Program-made: the position numbers and the translations under genes | Notes under the pieces: generated by a model | Seen by the model: the letters and a program-made list of their open reading frames with translations, nothing else | Databases searched by the model: none | What the model was told of the DNA's origin: nothing | Assembly (NCBI RefSeq): GCF_018614095.1 | Contig: NZ_JAGGOY010000025.1 | Coordinates: 1-64,000 of the forward strand | Direction of reading: 5' to 3' | DNA from: Streptomyces sp. ISL-87 | GTDB lineage: Bacteria > Actinomycetota > Actinomycetes > Streptomycetales > Streptomycetaceae | Length of the DNA stretch: 64,000 nt | Shown: positions 46,918 through 56,796 of the stretch, piece by piece | Layout: each line of letters opens with the position of its first letter | Numbering within the stretch: position 1 is the stretch's first letter

Positions 46918-46954
46918 AACGGGCACGTCCGGCGTTCGCCGGGCCGTGCCCGTT
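46918..46954 (+). terminator. terminator between convergent genes
   Basis: AACGGGCACG (46918-46927) pairs with CGTGCCCGTT (46945-46954), with further CCGGC/GCCGG pairing inside. It is placed 17 bp after the dienelactone hydrolase stop and can serve both directions. Confidence 0.75.
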
Positions 46955-46966
46955 GCTGTTAAGAGG

Positions 46967-47008
46967 TCAGGCGTCAGGCGTCAGGCGTCAGACGTCAGGC
47001 GTCAGACG
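46967..47008. repeat. six 7-bp tandem repeats overlapping a stop codon
   Basis: TCAGGCG/TCAGACG units, six in a row. The last unit (47002-47008) contains the metalloprotease stop codon on the minus strand. Confidence 0.9.
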
Positions 47009-47997
47009 CGGTAGGCGGTCCACATGCTCTGCATGCGGGAGACCTGGCCGGCCGTGAACTGGTACATGCAGGAGTCGTACGTGTAGTCCATGAAGTTGTG
47101 GATCGGGTCGACGCCCGCCTTGCTGGCGCAGGAGTCGCGGCCGGTCGGGCACTCGAACGCGGCGCTCTTCTCGGCCGGGGTGTCGGAGACGGAGTCACCG
47201 CTTCCGCTACAGCCGCCCTGGAAGGTGTGGTACAGGCCCATCCAGTGGCCGACCTCGTGGGTGGCGGTGTCGCCCTCGTTGTAGTTGGCCGCGGAGCCGC
47301 CCGGCAGCGAGGTGTTGAGCAGGACCACGCCGTCCATGTTGGGCTGGGAGGCGTAGGAGCTCGGGAAGGTCGCCCAGCCGAGCAGTCCGCCGCCGAGGTT
47401 GGCGGTGTAGACGTTCAGCGCGTTCTTGCCGCCCTTGCGCAGCGCGGTCTTCATGTCCTTCTCGGCCTGGGTGCCGTCCGAGACGTTGTACCAGGTCGAG
47501 TTGTCCGTGTAGTCCGTACCGGCCAGAGTGAACTGGAAGTTGGTGTTCACGTTGCCGGTGCCCTGGCCGCCGTACGCCGCGTTCAGGACCGACATCTGGT
47601 TGCTGACGTCGGTGGCCGTCAGCTTGCCGGCGGTGCCGGAGGTGATGACGTGGAAGTACACCGGGATGCTCGTGGCCGCGGCGACGGCGCCGGCGCGCAT
47701 GCTTTCCTGCTGCTGCGGGCCGAGCTGGGAGAGCTTCTTCTTCAGGTCGGCGTCCATGGCCTTGACCTGGGCGTCCGTCACCTCGTTCGGCTCGGCCGCG
47801 TGCTCCTTCTTGGGGCGGGCGACACGGGCGTTGGCGGAGGCTCCGGCGGTCTCCTCGGCGCAGACCTCGGCACCGGTCTTGGCGGCCGCGACGGTGGTGG
47901 GGGCCGTCAGGGGGGTCAGGGCCAGGGTTCCGGCCAGGACGGCAGCGCCCATGAGGCGGCGGCGAAGAAGGGGGGATATGCGGGCAACTGCGCGCAC
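47002..47997 (-). CDS. secreted M43-type zinc metalloprotease
   Basis: The 331-residue precursor has a Sec signal peptide (basic [14 protein letters not shown], hydrophobic core to about residue 37, AAA cleavage region) and a pro-region. The catalytic domain carries the extended zinc motif [11 protein letters not shown] and a Met-turn [11 protein letters not shown], as in the M43 (pappalysin/cytophagalysin) group. Cysteine pairs are consistent with secretion. GTG 47997 has GAGGAG 6 nt upstream. The 3' end lies in a 7-bp tandem repeat. The upstream DNA to 48110 is notably A+T-rich and probably carries its promoter. Confidence 0.88.
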   Translation of the reverse strand: MRAVARISPLLRRRLMGAAVLAGTLALTPLTAPTTVAAAKTGAEVCAEETAGASANARVARPKKEHAAEPNEVTDAQVKAMDADLKKKLSQLGPQQQESMRAGAVAAATSIPVYFHVITSGTAGKLTATDVSNQMSVLNAAYGGQGTGNVNTNFQFTLAGTDYTDNSTWYNVSDGTQAEKDMKTALRKGGKNALNVYTANLGGGLLGWATFPSSYASQPNMDGVVLLNTSLPGGSAANYNEGDTATHEVGHWMGLYHTFQGGCSGSGDSVSDTPAEKSAAFECPTGRDSCASKAGVDPIHNFMDYTYDSCMYQFTAGQVSRMQSMWTAYRV

Positions 47998-48118
47998 GTT
48001 GACTCCTCGCAAAGCGTGGTGGGGGGTGAGGGATTTCCTCACGCTGGCGCGCAGCTTACGTGCGCATGTCATCAAGTTGGCAAGATCTCGTAAGTAAAAG
48101 ATTTGTTGCTTGAGAGCC

Positions 48119-48154
48119 GAAAGAGGCGCTTGGTATGCACCAAGCGCCTCTTTC
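48119..48154 (-). terminator. phoD terminator
   Basis: GAAAGAGGCGCTTGG (48119-48133) and CCAAGCGCCTCTTTC (48140-48154) form a perfect 15-bp stem, 42 bp past the phoD stop. Confidence 0.8.
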
Positions 48155-48196
48155 GCCAGCAAAATTGACGGTCTGTCAGCGAATCCGCCGCGAAGC

Positions 48197-49861
48197 TCAG
48201 CGAATCGGCTGGTACACCCGCTCCACCTTCTGCGTCCCGTTGCGGGTCCGGTACGAGCGCGCCCACGCGGACGTCGCGTCCTGCCGGCGCTTGTCGGAGA
48301 CGGCGTAGTAGTCCATCTGCGAGTGTTCCGCCGTGACGTCCAGGACGCCGTAGCCGTGCGCGTCCATGTCCAGCCACTTCACGTGCCAGTTGGCGGCCTT
48401 GATGGCCGTCTCGGCGACCAGCGAGGCGGTGTCCGCCGGCACGTGCAGCATGTCGTCGATGTTGTCGGAGGTCACCGAGGTGACCACGAACTCGGTCGCC
48501 GCCGTGCCCGATCCCGGGTAGGTCGCCATGTTCACCGGGACGTCGTTCGCCCAGGCCATGTGGATGTCACCGGTCAGGAACACCGTGTTCTTGATGTTCC
48601 GGTCCCTCAGGTGGCCCAGCAGCTCCTTGCGGTCGTCCGTGTACCCGTCCCACTGGTCCACGTTGATCGCGAGGCCGCCCTCGGGCAGGCCGAGCAGCTT
48701 CGTGAGCGGCTCCAGCAGGTGCGCGGGCAGCGAGGCGAAGGCCACCGGCGAGATCATCACCGAGGTGCCGACCAGCTTCCAGGTCGCGTTCGAGCTCGCG
48801 AGGCCCGACTTGAGCCAGTCCAGCTGGGCGCGCCCGGTGATCGTGCGCTCCGGGTCGTCCACCGCGCCGTTGCCGACCTTGACCTGCTCTGAGCGGAAGG
48901 AGCGCAGGTCCAGCAGGTGCAGGTCGGCGAGGGTGCCGAAGCGCAGCCGCCGGTAGACGGTGCCGGCGATGGAGGTGCGTACGGGCATCCACTCGAAGTA
49001 CGCCTGCTTGGCGGCGGCCGCGCGGGCCGCCCACTCGCCCTCGGCGCCCGGCGTGTGGTTCTCGGCGCCGCCCGCCCAGGCGTCGTTGGCGAACTCGTGG
49101 TCGTCCCAGATGGCGACGATCGCGTGGGCCGCGTGCAGCGCCTGGAGGTCGGCGTCCGTCTTGTACTTGCCGTGCCGGGTGCGGTAGTCGGCCAGCGAGA
49201 CGATCTCGTTCTTCGGCTCGTGCTGGCGCACGACGTACTTCGCCTCCGGGTACCCGCCGGTCTGGTACTCGTAGATGTAGTCGCCCAGGTGCAGGATCGC
49301 GTCCAGGTCGGTACGGGCCGCCAGGTGGCGGTACGCCGAGAAGTAGCCGGACTCCCAGTTGGCGCAGGAGACCACGCCGAACCGGACGCCGGGGGTGGTC
49401 ACATCGTGGCCCGGGGCGGTGCGGGTGCGCCCGGCCGGGGAGACGGTGGCGCCGGCGGTGAACCGGTACCAGTACGCGGTCGCCGTCCGCAGCCCGCGCA
49501 CGTCCACCTTGACCGTGTGGTCGGAGCCGGCGCTCGCGGTCACGGCGCCGCTCGCGACGACGCGGGAGAAGGCCTTGTCCTCGGCGACCTCCCAGGCCAC
49601 CTCGGTGGCCGGGCCTATGCCGGAGCCGGGCACGGCCTCGGGGGTCGGGGTGACGCGGGTCCACAGCAGGATCCCGTCGGGCAGCGGGTCGCCGGAGGCC
49701 ACGCCGTGCAGGAACGCCGGGGCGCCCTCCGCCGCGTGGGCGGCCGAGGCGGTCAGCGAGGTGAGCGGGGCCAGCGCGGCGGTGGCCGCGGCGGCCAGGA
49801 CGACCGTTCGGCGGCGCGGAGTCGCCGCCGCGGTGGGGGAGGAAGAGAGATGACTGGTCAC
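48197..49861 (-). CDS. phoD: secreted alkaline phosphatase/phosphodiesterase PhoD
   Basis: The 554-residue precursor has a Tat signal ([15 protein letters not shown]), an N-terminal PhoD_N beta domain ([21 protein letters not shown]), and a metallophosphatase domain with [31 protein letters not shown] and LTGDIHMA, which supply the Fe/Ca ligands. Streptomyces phoD is a known PhoP target under phosphate limitation. GTG 49861 has TAATAT 8 nt upstream and no ribosome site, suggesting leaderless mRNA. Upstream DNA holds two TACCC elements 12 bp apart but no clear 11-bp PHO-box array. Confidence 0.92.
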   Translation of the reverse strand: MTSHLSSSPTAAATPRRRTVVLAAAATAALAPLTSLTASAAHAAEGAPAFLHGVASGDPLPDGILLWTRVTPTPEAVPGSGIGPATEVAWEVAEDKAFSRVVASGAVTASAGSDHTVKVDVRGLRTATAYWYRFTAGATVSPAGRTRTAPGHDVTTPGVRFGVVSCANWESGYFSAYRHLAARTDLDAILHLGDYIYEYQTGGYPEAKYVVRQHEPKNEIVSLADYRTRHGKYKTDADLQALHAAHAIVAIWDDHEFANDAWAGGAENHTPGAEGEWAARAAAAKQAYFEWMPVRTSIAGTVYRRLRFGTLADLHLLDLRSFRSEQVKVGNGAVDDPERTITGRAQLDWLKSGLASSNATWKLVGTSVMISPVAFASLPAHLLEPLTKLLGLPEGGLAINVDQWDGYTDDRKELLGHLRDRNIKNTVFLTGDIHMAWANDVPVNMATYPGSGTAATEFVVTSVTSDNIDDMLHVPADTASLVAETAIKAANWHVKWLDMDAHGYGVLDVTAEHSQMDYYAVSDKRRQDATSAWARSYRTRNGTQKVERVYQPIR

Positions 49862-49869
49862 GGCCGATC

Positions 49870-49875
49870 ATATTA
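49870..49875 (-). promoter_or_regulatory. phoD -10 hexamer
   Basis: TAATAT on the minus strand, a near-consensus -10, 8 nt before the phoD GTG. There is no matching -35, as is common at activator-dependent promoters. Confidence 0.5.
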
Positions 49876-49915
49876 CTGACGGGTATAACCGTGGGTACAC
49901 CCCTGGAAACACAAC

Positions 49916-49946
49916 GGGCGGGCGAACTCTTGGAGTTCGCCCGCCC
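49916..49946 (-). terminator. terminator of the DsbA-like operon
   Basis: GGGCGGGCGAACTC (49916-49929) pairs perfectly with GAGTTCGCCCGCCC (49933-49946) around a 3-nt loop. On the minus strand GTTGTGTTTCC follows. It insulates the phoD promoter from upstream transcription. Confidence 0.8.
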
Positions 49947-50030
49947 ATCGGCCCGCAGGGACCGGAAAGACCGGCCCGGGATGGCCTGCATTGGCCGGTA
50001 TTGGCCGCTATTGACTGGTGTTGACAGGGG

Positions 50031-50825
50031 TCAACCCTGGAGAGCCTTGTCGATCGCGGCCGTGAAGGCCTCCGGGCCCGACGGGGTCTCGATCTTCTTG
50101 CCGTCCATCTTCAGCGTCGGAGTACCCGTCACCCCGGACTTGTTGAAGGCCTTCGACATCTCCATCGCCCACCGGTCGTACGTACCGTCCTCGACGGCCT
50201 TCTTGAACTCGGCGTTCCCCTTGAGTGCCGGGACCGTGTCCGCGACCTTGATGAGGTAGTCGTCCTTGGCGAAGCTGTCGACGGTCTCCTCGGGGTGCAG
50301 CTCCTTGGAGTACAGGGCGGCCTTGTAGTCGAGGAAGGCCTCCGGGCTGACGTTCAGCGCCGCGCCCAGCGCGCTCAGCGCGTTCTTCGAGCCCTCGCCC
50401 TTGGCGGCGTTGTCGATGAACGTCGCGCCGAAGTACTGGAGCTTGTACTTGCCCGCGTCGATGTCCTTCTTGACCTGCTCGCCCGCGGACTGCTCGAACG
50501 CCGCGCACGCCGGGCAGCGGGAGTCCTCGTACAGCTCCAGGGTCTTCTTCGCGTCGGCCTTGCCGATGACGACCGTGGTGCCGTCGTCGCCCGTGGTGTT
50601 CTTCGGCTTGACCAGCTCGGCCTTGGCGGCCTTCTCCCAGTAGCCCGGCTGATTGGCCTGCACGACCGCGTAGCCGACGCCGCCGGCCAGGGCCAGGACG
50701 GCGACGACCGCCCCGGCCACGATCACCTGGCGGCGCACCTTGTCCTTCTTGGCCTGCCGCTCACGATCGGCGCGCAGCCTCTCGCGGGCCGCCGCCTTGT
50801 TCGCCTGGCTGTTGCGTGAACTCAT
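50031..50825 (-). CDS. membrane-anchored DsbA-like thioredoxin-fold protein
   Basis: The 264-residue protein has a highly charged cytoplasmic N-terminus, one transmembrane helix (about 33-55) and an extracytoplasmic thioredoxin fold of the DsbA/PknH-sensor type. The active site is CPAC (104-107), and the cis-Pro loop is VTGTPTL. It probably oxidises or isomerises exported cysteine proteins. ATG 50825 has GGAG 6 nt upstream; the longer frame upstream is spurious. It is the downstream partner of a polytopic membrane protein gene 56 bp upstream on the same strand. Confidence 0.88.
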   Translation of the reverse strand: MSSRNSQANKAAARERLRADRERQAKKDKVRRQVIVAGAVVAVLALAGGVGYAVVQANQPGYWEKAAKAELVKPKNTTGDDGTTVVIGKADAKKTLELYEDSRCPACAAFEQSAGEQVKKDIDAGKYKLQYFGATFIDNAAKGEGSKNALSALGAALNVSPEAFLDYKAALYSKELHPEETVDSFAKDDYLIKVADTVPALKGNAEFKKAVEDGTYDRWAMEMSKAFNKSGVTGTPTLKMDGKKIETPSGPEAFTAAIDKALQG

Positions 50826-50881
50826 CGTGATCTCCGTGGTGTGAAAAAAGAGGGGGGACTGCCGTGACTGCCGTACGTGTG

Positions 50882-51571
50882 TCAGGCGCTCGCGAGCGCA
50901 CCGCGTACAGGAGGTCCCCGCCGTCCCACGGAGTGTGCGGGGAATCGGGTACGGGCTCCCGCGCCCGGAAGGACCGGCCGCAGCGCCCGCCGCGCGGGCC
51001 GGGCGACCACCGTCACCGAGGCCGCCGCCAGCACCAGCGGCCGGAACGCGAACGCGGCCACCGCCCGCAGCAGCCGGGCCAGCGCCCGCTCCCCGTGCCG
51101 CAGCCACACCGCGGCGAGCAGCCCGACCGAGACGTGCGCCCCCAGCAGCAGCCAGGGCGTCCACGGCCCGGGCGAGGCCAGCAGCGCCGCCGGGTCGCCG
51201 GCCCGCCCGGCCGCCCCGGCCAGCGGGCCGCCCAGTGGGGTCCCGCCGCACAGCTCGTCCAGGCCCAGCGCGTGCAGCGGACCGGAGACCGGGCCGCCCG
51301 CGGGGCCGTAGCAGACGTGCTGTCCGGCGGTGAAGACGGTGTCGGCCGCCAGCTCCAGCGGCACCAGCAGCCCGGCGATCGGACCCAGGCCCCGCTCCCG
51401 GCCCGCCAGCGCGAAGGCGATCGCGAACACGGCGGCGAAGGCCCCGCCGACCAGCACCGGCGGCAGCGCCACCTGGGACATCAGGACATGGGAGCCGGCC
51501 GAGAGCAGCACGAGGAGCGCGCTGAACAGCGCGGCCCGCAGCCCTCGAAGCCCTACAGCTGATATGTCCAT
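50882..51571 (-). CDS. polytopic membrane protein, unassigned
   Basis: I do not recognise the family. The 229-residue protein has about five hydrophobic segments (about 10-33, 36-56, 62-82, 130-157, 165-190) and a basic C-terminal tail. The extracytoplasmic loop between segments 3 and 4 has two cysteines (HVCYGPAGG, ELCGGTPLGG). A cysteine-containing loop and the neighbouring CPAC thioredoxin suggest a redox partnership, which is inference. ATG 51571 has no convincing ribosome site; a downstream start is possible. Confidence 0.7.
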   Translation of the reverse strand: MDISAVGLRGLRAALFSALLVLLSAGSHVLMSQVALPPVLVGGAFAAVFAIAFALAGRERGLGPIAGLLVPLELAADTVFTAGQHVCYGPAGGPVSGPLHALGLDELCGGTPLGGPLAGAAGRAGDPAALLASPGPWTPWLLLGAHVSVGLLAAVWLRHGERALARLLRAVAAFAFRPLVLAAASVTVVARPARRALRPVLPGAGARTRFPAHSVGRRGPPVRGALASA

Positions 51572-51631
51572 CGCCGCGAGTTTGCCATGAGTACCTGTGA
51601 AAACGGGCCCGGGTCCGCGGAGCGCGGGACT

Positions 51632-52966
51632 TTATGGCGTGAGACGGCCGTTGCGGAACAGGTCCACGAAGATCTGGTGGTCGGCGCGCGCCCGGGCTCC
51701 GTAGGCGTGGGCGAAGTCGACCAGCAGGCCCGCGAAACCCTTCTCGTCGGCGGCGATGGCCGCGTCGATGGCCCGCTCGGTGGAGAAGGGGACCAGCGTC
51801 TGCCCGCTCTCGGCCGCGTCGGCCGCCCCGTGCATGGTCGCCGTCGCCCGGCCCAGGTCCGCGACCACGGCCGCGATCTCCTCCGGGTCGTCGAGGTCCG
51901 ACCAGTCCAGGTCCACCGCGTACGGGGAGACCTCCGCCACCAGCTGCCCGGCCCCGTCCAGCTCCGTCCAGCCCAGCCACGGGTCGGCGTGCGCCTGAAG
52001 GGCCCGCTGGGAGATCACCGTGCGGTGCCCCTCGTGCTGGAAGTAGTCGCGCACCGACCGGTCGGTGATGTGCCGGGACACGGCCGGGGTCTGCGCCTGC
52101 TTGAGGTAGATCACGACGTCGTTCTCCAGGGCGTCGCTGTGCCCCTCCAGCAGGATGTTGTACGAGGGCAGGCCGGCCGAGCCGATCCCGACGCCCCGGC
52201 GGCCCACCACGTCCTTGACCCGGTAGGAGTCGGGCCGCACCAGGGACTCGTCGGGCAGGGTCTCCAGGTACCCGTCGAAGGCGGCCAGCACCTTGTACCG
52301 GGTGGCCGCGTCCAGCTCGACCGAGCCGCCGTCGGGGGTGAAGCGGCGCTCGAAGTCCCGGATCTCGGTCATCGAGTCCAGGAGGGAGAAGCGGGTGCGG
52401 GCGCGGGCCGAGCGCAGGGCCCCCAGCAGCGGGCCCTCGGCGGTGTCCAGGGTGAAGGAGGGCAGCTCCGACATGTCACAGGTCTTCGCCCCGGTGGCCA
52501 GCGCGTGGATCCGCTCGCGGTAGGCGCCCGCGTAGACCCGTACCAGCTCGCTGATCTGGCCGTCGCTGAGCGCCTTGGTGTAGCCGATCAGGGCGACGGA
52601 GGCGGCGAACCGCTTCAGGTCCCAGGTGAAGGGGCCGACGTAGGCCTCGTCGAAGTCGTTGACGTTGAAGATCAGCCGGCCGTTGGAGTCCATGTACGTG
52701 CCGAAGTTCTCCGCGTGGAGATCGCCGTGGATCCACACCCGGCCGGTCTGCTCGTCCAGGTACGGGCCGCCGTGCCGTTCCCGCTCCAGATCCGCGTAGA
52801 AGAGGCAGGCCGTGCCCCGGTAGAAAGCGAAGGCGGAGGCCGCCATCTTCCGGAATTTGACCTGGAAGGCAGCGGGGTCGGCGGCGAGCAGCTCACCGAA
52901 CGCGGTGTCGAACACATCGAGTATCTGCTCGGCGCGCTGCTCGTCGGTCGTCTCGGGAACCGCCAT
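51632..52966 (-). CDS. DUF2252 protein with kinase-like motifs
   Basis: The 444-residue protein belongs to the DUF2252 family. HGDLHAENFG (80-89) and NVNDFDEA (101-108) look like the catalytic loop and metal-binding Asp of aminoglycoside-kinase/choline-kinase folds, and YRGTACLFYADL near 49 is also conserved in the family. No activity is established. ATG 52966 has AGGAGG about 7 nt upstream. It is divergent from dnaE, with 216 bp between the starts, and lies 60 bp from the membrane protein gene downstream. Confidence 0.85.
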   Translation of the reverse strand: MAVPETTDEQRAEQILDVFDTAFGELLAADPAAFQVKFRKMAASAFAFYRGTACLFYADLERERHGGPYLDEQTGRVWIHGDLHAENFGTYMDSNGRLIFNVNDFDEAYVGPFTWDLKRFAASVALIGYTKALSDGQISELVRVYAGAYRERIHALATGAKTCDMSELPSFTLDTAEGPLLGALRSARARTRFSLLDSMTEIRDFERRFTPDGGSVELDAATRYKVLAAFDGYLETLPDESLVRPDSYRVKDVVGRRGVGIGSAGLPSYNILLEGHSDALENDVVIYLKQAQTPAVSRHITDRSVRDYFQHEGHRTVISQRALQAHADPWLGWTELDGAGQLVAEVSPYAVDLDWSDLDDPEEIAAVVADLGRATATMHGAADAAESGQTLVPFSTERAIDAAIAADEKGFAGLLVDFAHAYGARARADHQIFVDLFRNGRLTP

Positions 52967-53182
52967 GGCGGATGCCTCCTGGTGGTGCGGGGGTGGATCG
53001 GTTTTCGGACAGCCGTCCTTGGCTCTGCAACGGATGACCGTACCCGTCGGTGCCCAGGAATTGTCACCCGGTCGACGTAGGATTCAGAGCTGCCGCCCCT
53101 CTCTCCCCGCCCACCCGTCACCCGGCCACCGCCCCTCACCGAGGCGCTGCGCGCCACCGTGATCTTTCAGGAGACTCCCACC

Positions 53183-56100
53183 GTGACCAAGCCGCCGTTC
53201 ACGCACCTGCACGTCCACACCCAGTACTCGCTGCTGGACGGTGCCGCGCGGCTGAAGGACATGTTCAACGCGTGCAACGAGATGGGCATGACGCACATCG
53301 CCATGTCCGACCACGGCAACCTGCACGGGGCCTACGACTTCTTCCACACCGCCCAGAAGGCCGGGATCACCCCGATCATCGGCATCGAGGCGTACGTGGC
53401 CCCCGAGTCCCGGCGCAACAAGCGGCGCATCCAGTGGGGCCAGCCCCACCAGAAGCGCGACGACGTCTCCGGTTCCGGCGGTTACACCCACAAGACGATC
53501 TGGGCGGCGAACGCCACCGGTCTGCACAACCTCTTCCGGCTGTCCTCCGACGCGTACGCCGAGGGCTGGCTCACGAAGTGGCCGCGCATGGACAAGGAGA
53601 CCATCAGCAAGTGGTCCGAGGGGCTGATCGCCTCCACCGGCTGCCCCTCCGGCGAGCTGCAGACCCGGCTGCGCCTCGGCCAGTTCGACGAGGCCCTGAA
53701 GGCCGCCTCCGAGTACCAGGACATCTTCGGCAAGGACCGCTACTTCCTGGAGCTGATGGACCACGGCATCGAGATCGAGCGCCGGGTCCGCGACGGGCTG
53801 CTGGAGATCGGCAAGAAGCTCGGCATCCCGCCGCTGGTGACGAACGACTCGCACTACACGTACGCGAGCGAGGCCGGCGCCCACGACGCCCTGCTCTGCA
53901 TCCAGACCGGCAAGAACCTCTCGGACCCGGACCGCTTCCGCTTCGACGGCACCGGCTACTACCTGAAGTCCACGGACGAGATGTACGCCATCGACTCCTC
54001 CGACGCCTGGCAGGAGGGCTGCGCCAACACGCGGCTGGTCGCGGACCAGATCGAGACCGAGGGCATGTTCAAGTTCCGGAACCTGATGCCGAAGTTCGAC
54101 ATCCCGGACGGCTACACCGAGGTCACCTGGTTCCGCGAGGAGACCATGCGCGGCATGCACCGCCGCTACCCCGGGGGCATCCCCGAGGACCGGATGAAGC
54201 AGGCCGAGTACGAGATGGACACGATCATCTCGATGGGCTTCCCCGGCTACTTCCTCGTGGTCGCCGACTTCATCATGTGGGCCAAGAACCAGGGCATCGC
54301 GGTCGGCCCCGGCCGAGGCTCCGCGGCCGGCTCGATCGTCGCGTACGCCATGGGCATCACCGACCTCGACCCGCTCACCCACGGTCTGATCTTCGAGCGC
54401 TTCCTGAACCCCGAGCGCGTCTCCATGCCCGACGTCGACATCGACTTCGACGAGCGCAGGCGCGTCGAGGTGATCCGGTACGTGACCGAGAAGTACGGCG
54501 CCGACAAGGTCGCCATGATCGGTACGTACGGCACCATCAAGGCCAAGAACGCGATCAAGGACTCCGCGCGCGTCCTGGGCTACCCGTACGCCATGGGCGA
54601 CCGGCTCACCAAGGCCATGCCCGCCGACGTCCTCGGCAAGGGCATCCCGCTCTCCGGCATCCTCGACCCGCAGCACCCGCGCTACGGCGAGGCCGGCGAG
54701 ATCCGCGGGATGTACGAGAACGAGCCCGACGTGAAGAAGGTCATCGACACCGCCCGCGGTGTGGAGGGCCTGGTCCGCCAGATGGGCGTGCACGCGGCCG
54801 GCGTGATCATGTCCAGCGAGACGATCACCGACCACGTACCCGTCTGGGTGCGGCACACCGACGGCGTCACCATCACCCAGTGGGACTACCCGAGCTGCGA
54901 GTCGCTCGGCCTGCTGAAGATGGACTTCCTCGGCCTGCGCAACCTCACGATCATGGACGACGCCGTCAAGATGGTGAAGGCCAACAAGGGGATCGACATC
55001 GATCTCCTGGCCCTCCCGCTCGACGACCCCAAGACCTTCGAACTGCTCGGCCGCGGTGACACCCTCGGCGTCTTCCAGTTCGACGGCGGCCCCATGCGCT
55101 CGCTACTGCGCCTGATGAAGCCCGACAACTTCGAGGACATCTCCGCCGTCTCGGCCCTGTACCGGCCGGGCCCGATGGGCATGAACTCGCACACGAACTA
55201 CGCCCTGCGAAAGAACAAGCAGCAGGAGATCACCCCGATCCACCCGGAGCTGGAGGAGCCCCTCGAAGAGGTGCTCGCGGTCACCTACGGCCTGATCGTC
55301 TACCAGGAGCAGGTCCAGAAGGCCGCCCAGATCATCGCCGGGTACTCGCTCGGCGAGGCCGACATCCTGCGCCGAGTGATGGGCAAGAAGAAGCCCGAGG
55401 AGCTGGCGAAGAACTTCGTCATCTTCCAGGAGGGCGCGAAGAAGAACGGCTACAGCGACAAGGCCATCCAGGCCCTGTGGGACGTCCTGGTCCCCTTCGC
55501 CGGCTACGCCTTCAACAAGGCCCACTCGGCCGCGTACGGCCTGGTCTCCTACTGGACCGCCTACCTCAAGGCGAACTTCCCGGCCGAGTACATGGCCGGC
55601 CTGCTCACCTCGGTCAAGGACGACAAGGACAAGTCCGCGATCTACCTGAACGAGTGCCGGCGCATGGGCATCAAGGTCCTGCCGCCGAACGTGAACGAGT
55701 CGGAGCCGAACTTCGCCGCCCAGGGCGACGACGTGATCCTCTTCGGCCTCACCGCGGTGCGCAACGTCGGCCAGAACGTCGTCGAGTCGATCATCAAGAC
55801 CAGGAAGGCCAAGGGGAAGTACTCCTCCTTCCCCGACTTCCTCGACAAGGTCGAGGCCGTGGTCTGCAACAAGCGGACCGTCGAGTCGCTGATCAAGGCC
55901 GGGGCCTTCGACGAGATGGGCCACACCCGCAAGGGCCTGGTCGCCCACCACGAGTCGATGATCGACAACGTGGTCGCCGTGAAGCGCAAGGAGGCCGAGG
56001 GACAGTTCGACCTCTTCGGCGGAATGGGTGACGAGGGCGCGAGCGACGAGCCGGGCTTCGGCCTCGACGTGGAGTTCTCCGACGTGGAGTGGGAGAAGTC

Positions 56101-56725
56101 CTACCTGCTCGCCCAGGAGCGCGAGATGCTCGGCCTCTACGTCTCCGACCACCCGCTGTTCGGCCTGGAACACGTCCTGTCCGACAAGACGGACGCCGGC
56201 ATCTCCCAGCTGACCGGCGGCGAGCACTCCGACGGCGCCGTCGTCACCATCGGCGGCATCATCTCGGGCCTCCAGCGCAAGATGACCAAGCAGGGCAACG
56301 CCTGGGCCATCGCCACCGTCGAGGACCTGGCCGGCTCCATCGAGTGCATGTTCTTCCCCGCGACCTACCAGCTCGTCTCCACCCAGCTGGTCGAGGACAC
56401 CGTCGTCTTCGTCAAGGGCCGCCTCGACAAGCGCGAGGACATCCCCCGGCTGGTCGCCATGGAGATGATGGTCCCCGACCTGTCCTCGGCCGGAACGAAC
56501 GCCCCGGTGGTCCTCACCATCCCGACCGTCAAGGTCACTCCGCCGATGGTGACCCGTCTGGGGGAGATCCTGCGCCACCACAAGGGCAACACCGAGGTAC
56601 GGATCAAGCTGCAAGGGCCGCGGACCACGACCGTGCTGCGGCTCGACAAGCACCGGGTCCAGCCCGACCCCGCCCTCTTCGGCGACCTCAAGGTGCTGCT
56701 CGGGCCGTCCTGCCTGGCCGGATAG
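53183..56725 (+). CDS. dnaE: DNA polymerase III alpha subunit
   Basis: Replicative polymerase of the DnaE1 type. The 1180-residue protein has an N-terminal PHP domain (HLHVHTQYSLLDG; SDHGN) and palm catalytic aspartates Asp417, Asp419 (PDVDIDFD) and Asp581 (LKMDFLGL). VGPGRGSAAGSIV, a helix-hairpin-helix region and a C-terminal OB fold (VVTIGGIISGLQRKMTKQG) follow. GTG 53183 is chosen with CAGGAG 9 nt upstream over the GTG 24 bases earlier. A 19-bp stem terminator lies 10 bp beyond the stop. Confidence 0.96.
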   Translation: MTKPPFTHLHVHTQYSLLDGAARLKDMFNACNEMGMTHIAMSDHGNLHGAYDFFHTAQKAGITPIIGIEAYVAPESRRNKRRIQWGQPHQKRDDVSGSGGYTHKTIWAANATGLHNLFRLSSDAYAEGWLTKWPRMDKETISKWSEGLIASTGCPSGELQTRLRLGQFDEALKAASEYQDIFGKDRYFLELMDHGIEIERRVRDGLLEIGKKLGIPPLVTNDSHYTYASEAGAHDALLCIQTGKNLSDPDRFRFDGTGYYLKSTDEMYAIDSSDAWQEGCANTRLVADQIETEGMFKFRNLMPKFDIPDGYTEVTWFREETMRGMHRRYPGGIPEDRMKQAEYEMDTIISMGFPGYFLVVADFIMWAKNQGIAVGPGRGSAAGSIVAYAMGITDLDPLTHGLIFERFLNPERVSMPDVDIDFDERRRVEVIRYVTEKYGADKVAMIGTYGTIKAKNAIKDSARVLGYPYAMGDRLTKAMPADVLGKGIPLSGILDPQHPRYGEAGEIRGMYENEPDVKKVIDTARGVEGLVRQMGVHAAGVIMSSETITDHVPVWVRHTDGVTITQWDYPSCESLGLLKMDFLGLRNLTIMDDAVKMVKANKGIDIDLLALPLDDPKTFELLGRGDTLGVFQFDGGPMRSLLRLMKPDNFEDISAVSALYRPGPMGMNSHTNYALRKNKQQEITPIHPELEEPLEEVLAVTYGLIVYQEQVQKAAQIIAGYSLGEADILRRVMGKKKPEELAKNFVIFQEGAKKNGYSDKAIQALWDVLVPFAGYAFNKAHSAAYGLVSYWTAYLKANFPAEYMAGLLTSVKDDKDKSAIYLNECRRMGIKVLPPNVNESEPNFAAQGDDVILFGLTAVRNVGQNVVESIIKTRKAKGKYSSFPDFLDKVEAVVCNKRTVESLIKAGAFDEMGHTRKGLVAHHESMIDNVVAVKRKEAEGQFDLFGGMGDEGASDEPGFGLDVEFSDVEWEKSYLLAQEREMLGLYVSDHPLFGLEHVLSDKTDAGISQLTGGEHSDGAVVTIGGIISGLQRKMTKQGNAWAIATVEDLAGSIECMFFPATYQLVSTQLVEDTVVFVKGRLDKREDIPRLVAMEMMVPDLSSAGTNAPVVLTIPTVKVTPPMVTRLGEILRHHKGNTEVRIKLQGPRTTTVLRLDKHRVQPDPALFGDLKVLLGPSCLAG

Positions 56726-56735
56726 CGTGAAGCGT

Positions 56736-56777
56736 GAAGAGGGGCGCACCCGGACGACTCCGGGTGCGCCCCTCTTC
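56736..56777. terminator. dnaE terminator, 19-bp perfect stem
   Basis: Arms 56736-56754 and 56759-56777 are fully complementary around CGAC. It is shared with the convergent 55-residue protein gene, whose stop lies 20 bp further on. Confidence 0.85.
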
Positions 56778-56796
56778 GTACGATCGCGGAGGCCCG

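Noticed and set aside
49862..49915. PHO box upstream of phoD
   Set aside because: Two TACCC elements are 12 bp apart, whereas PhoP direct-repeat units are 11 bp; the match to the GTTCACC-type consensus is too weak to call.
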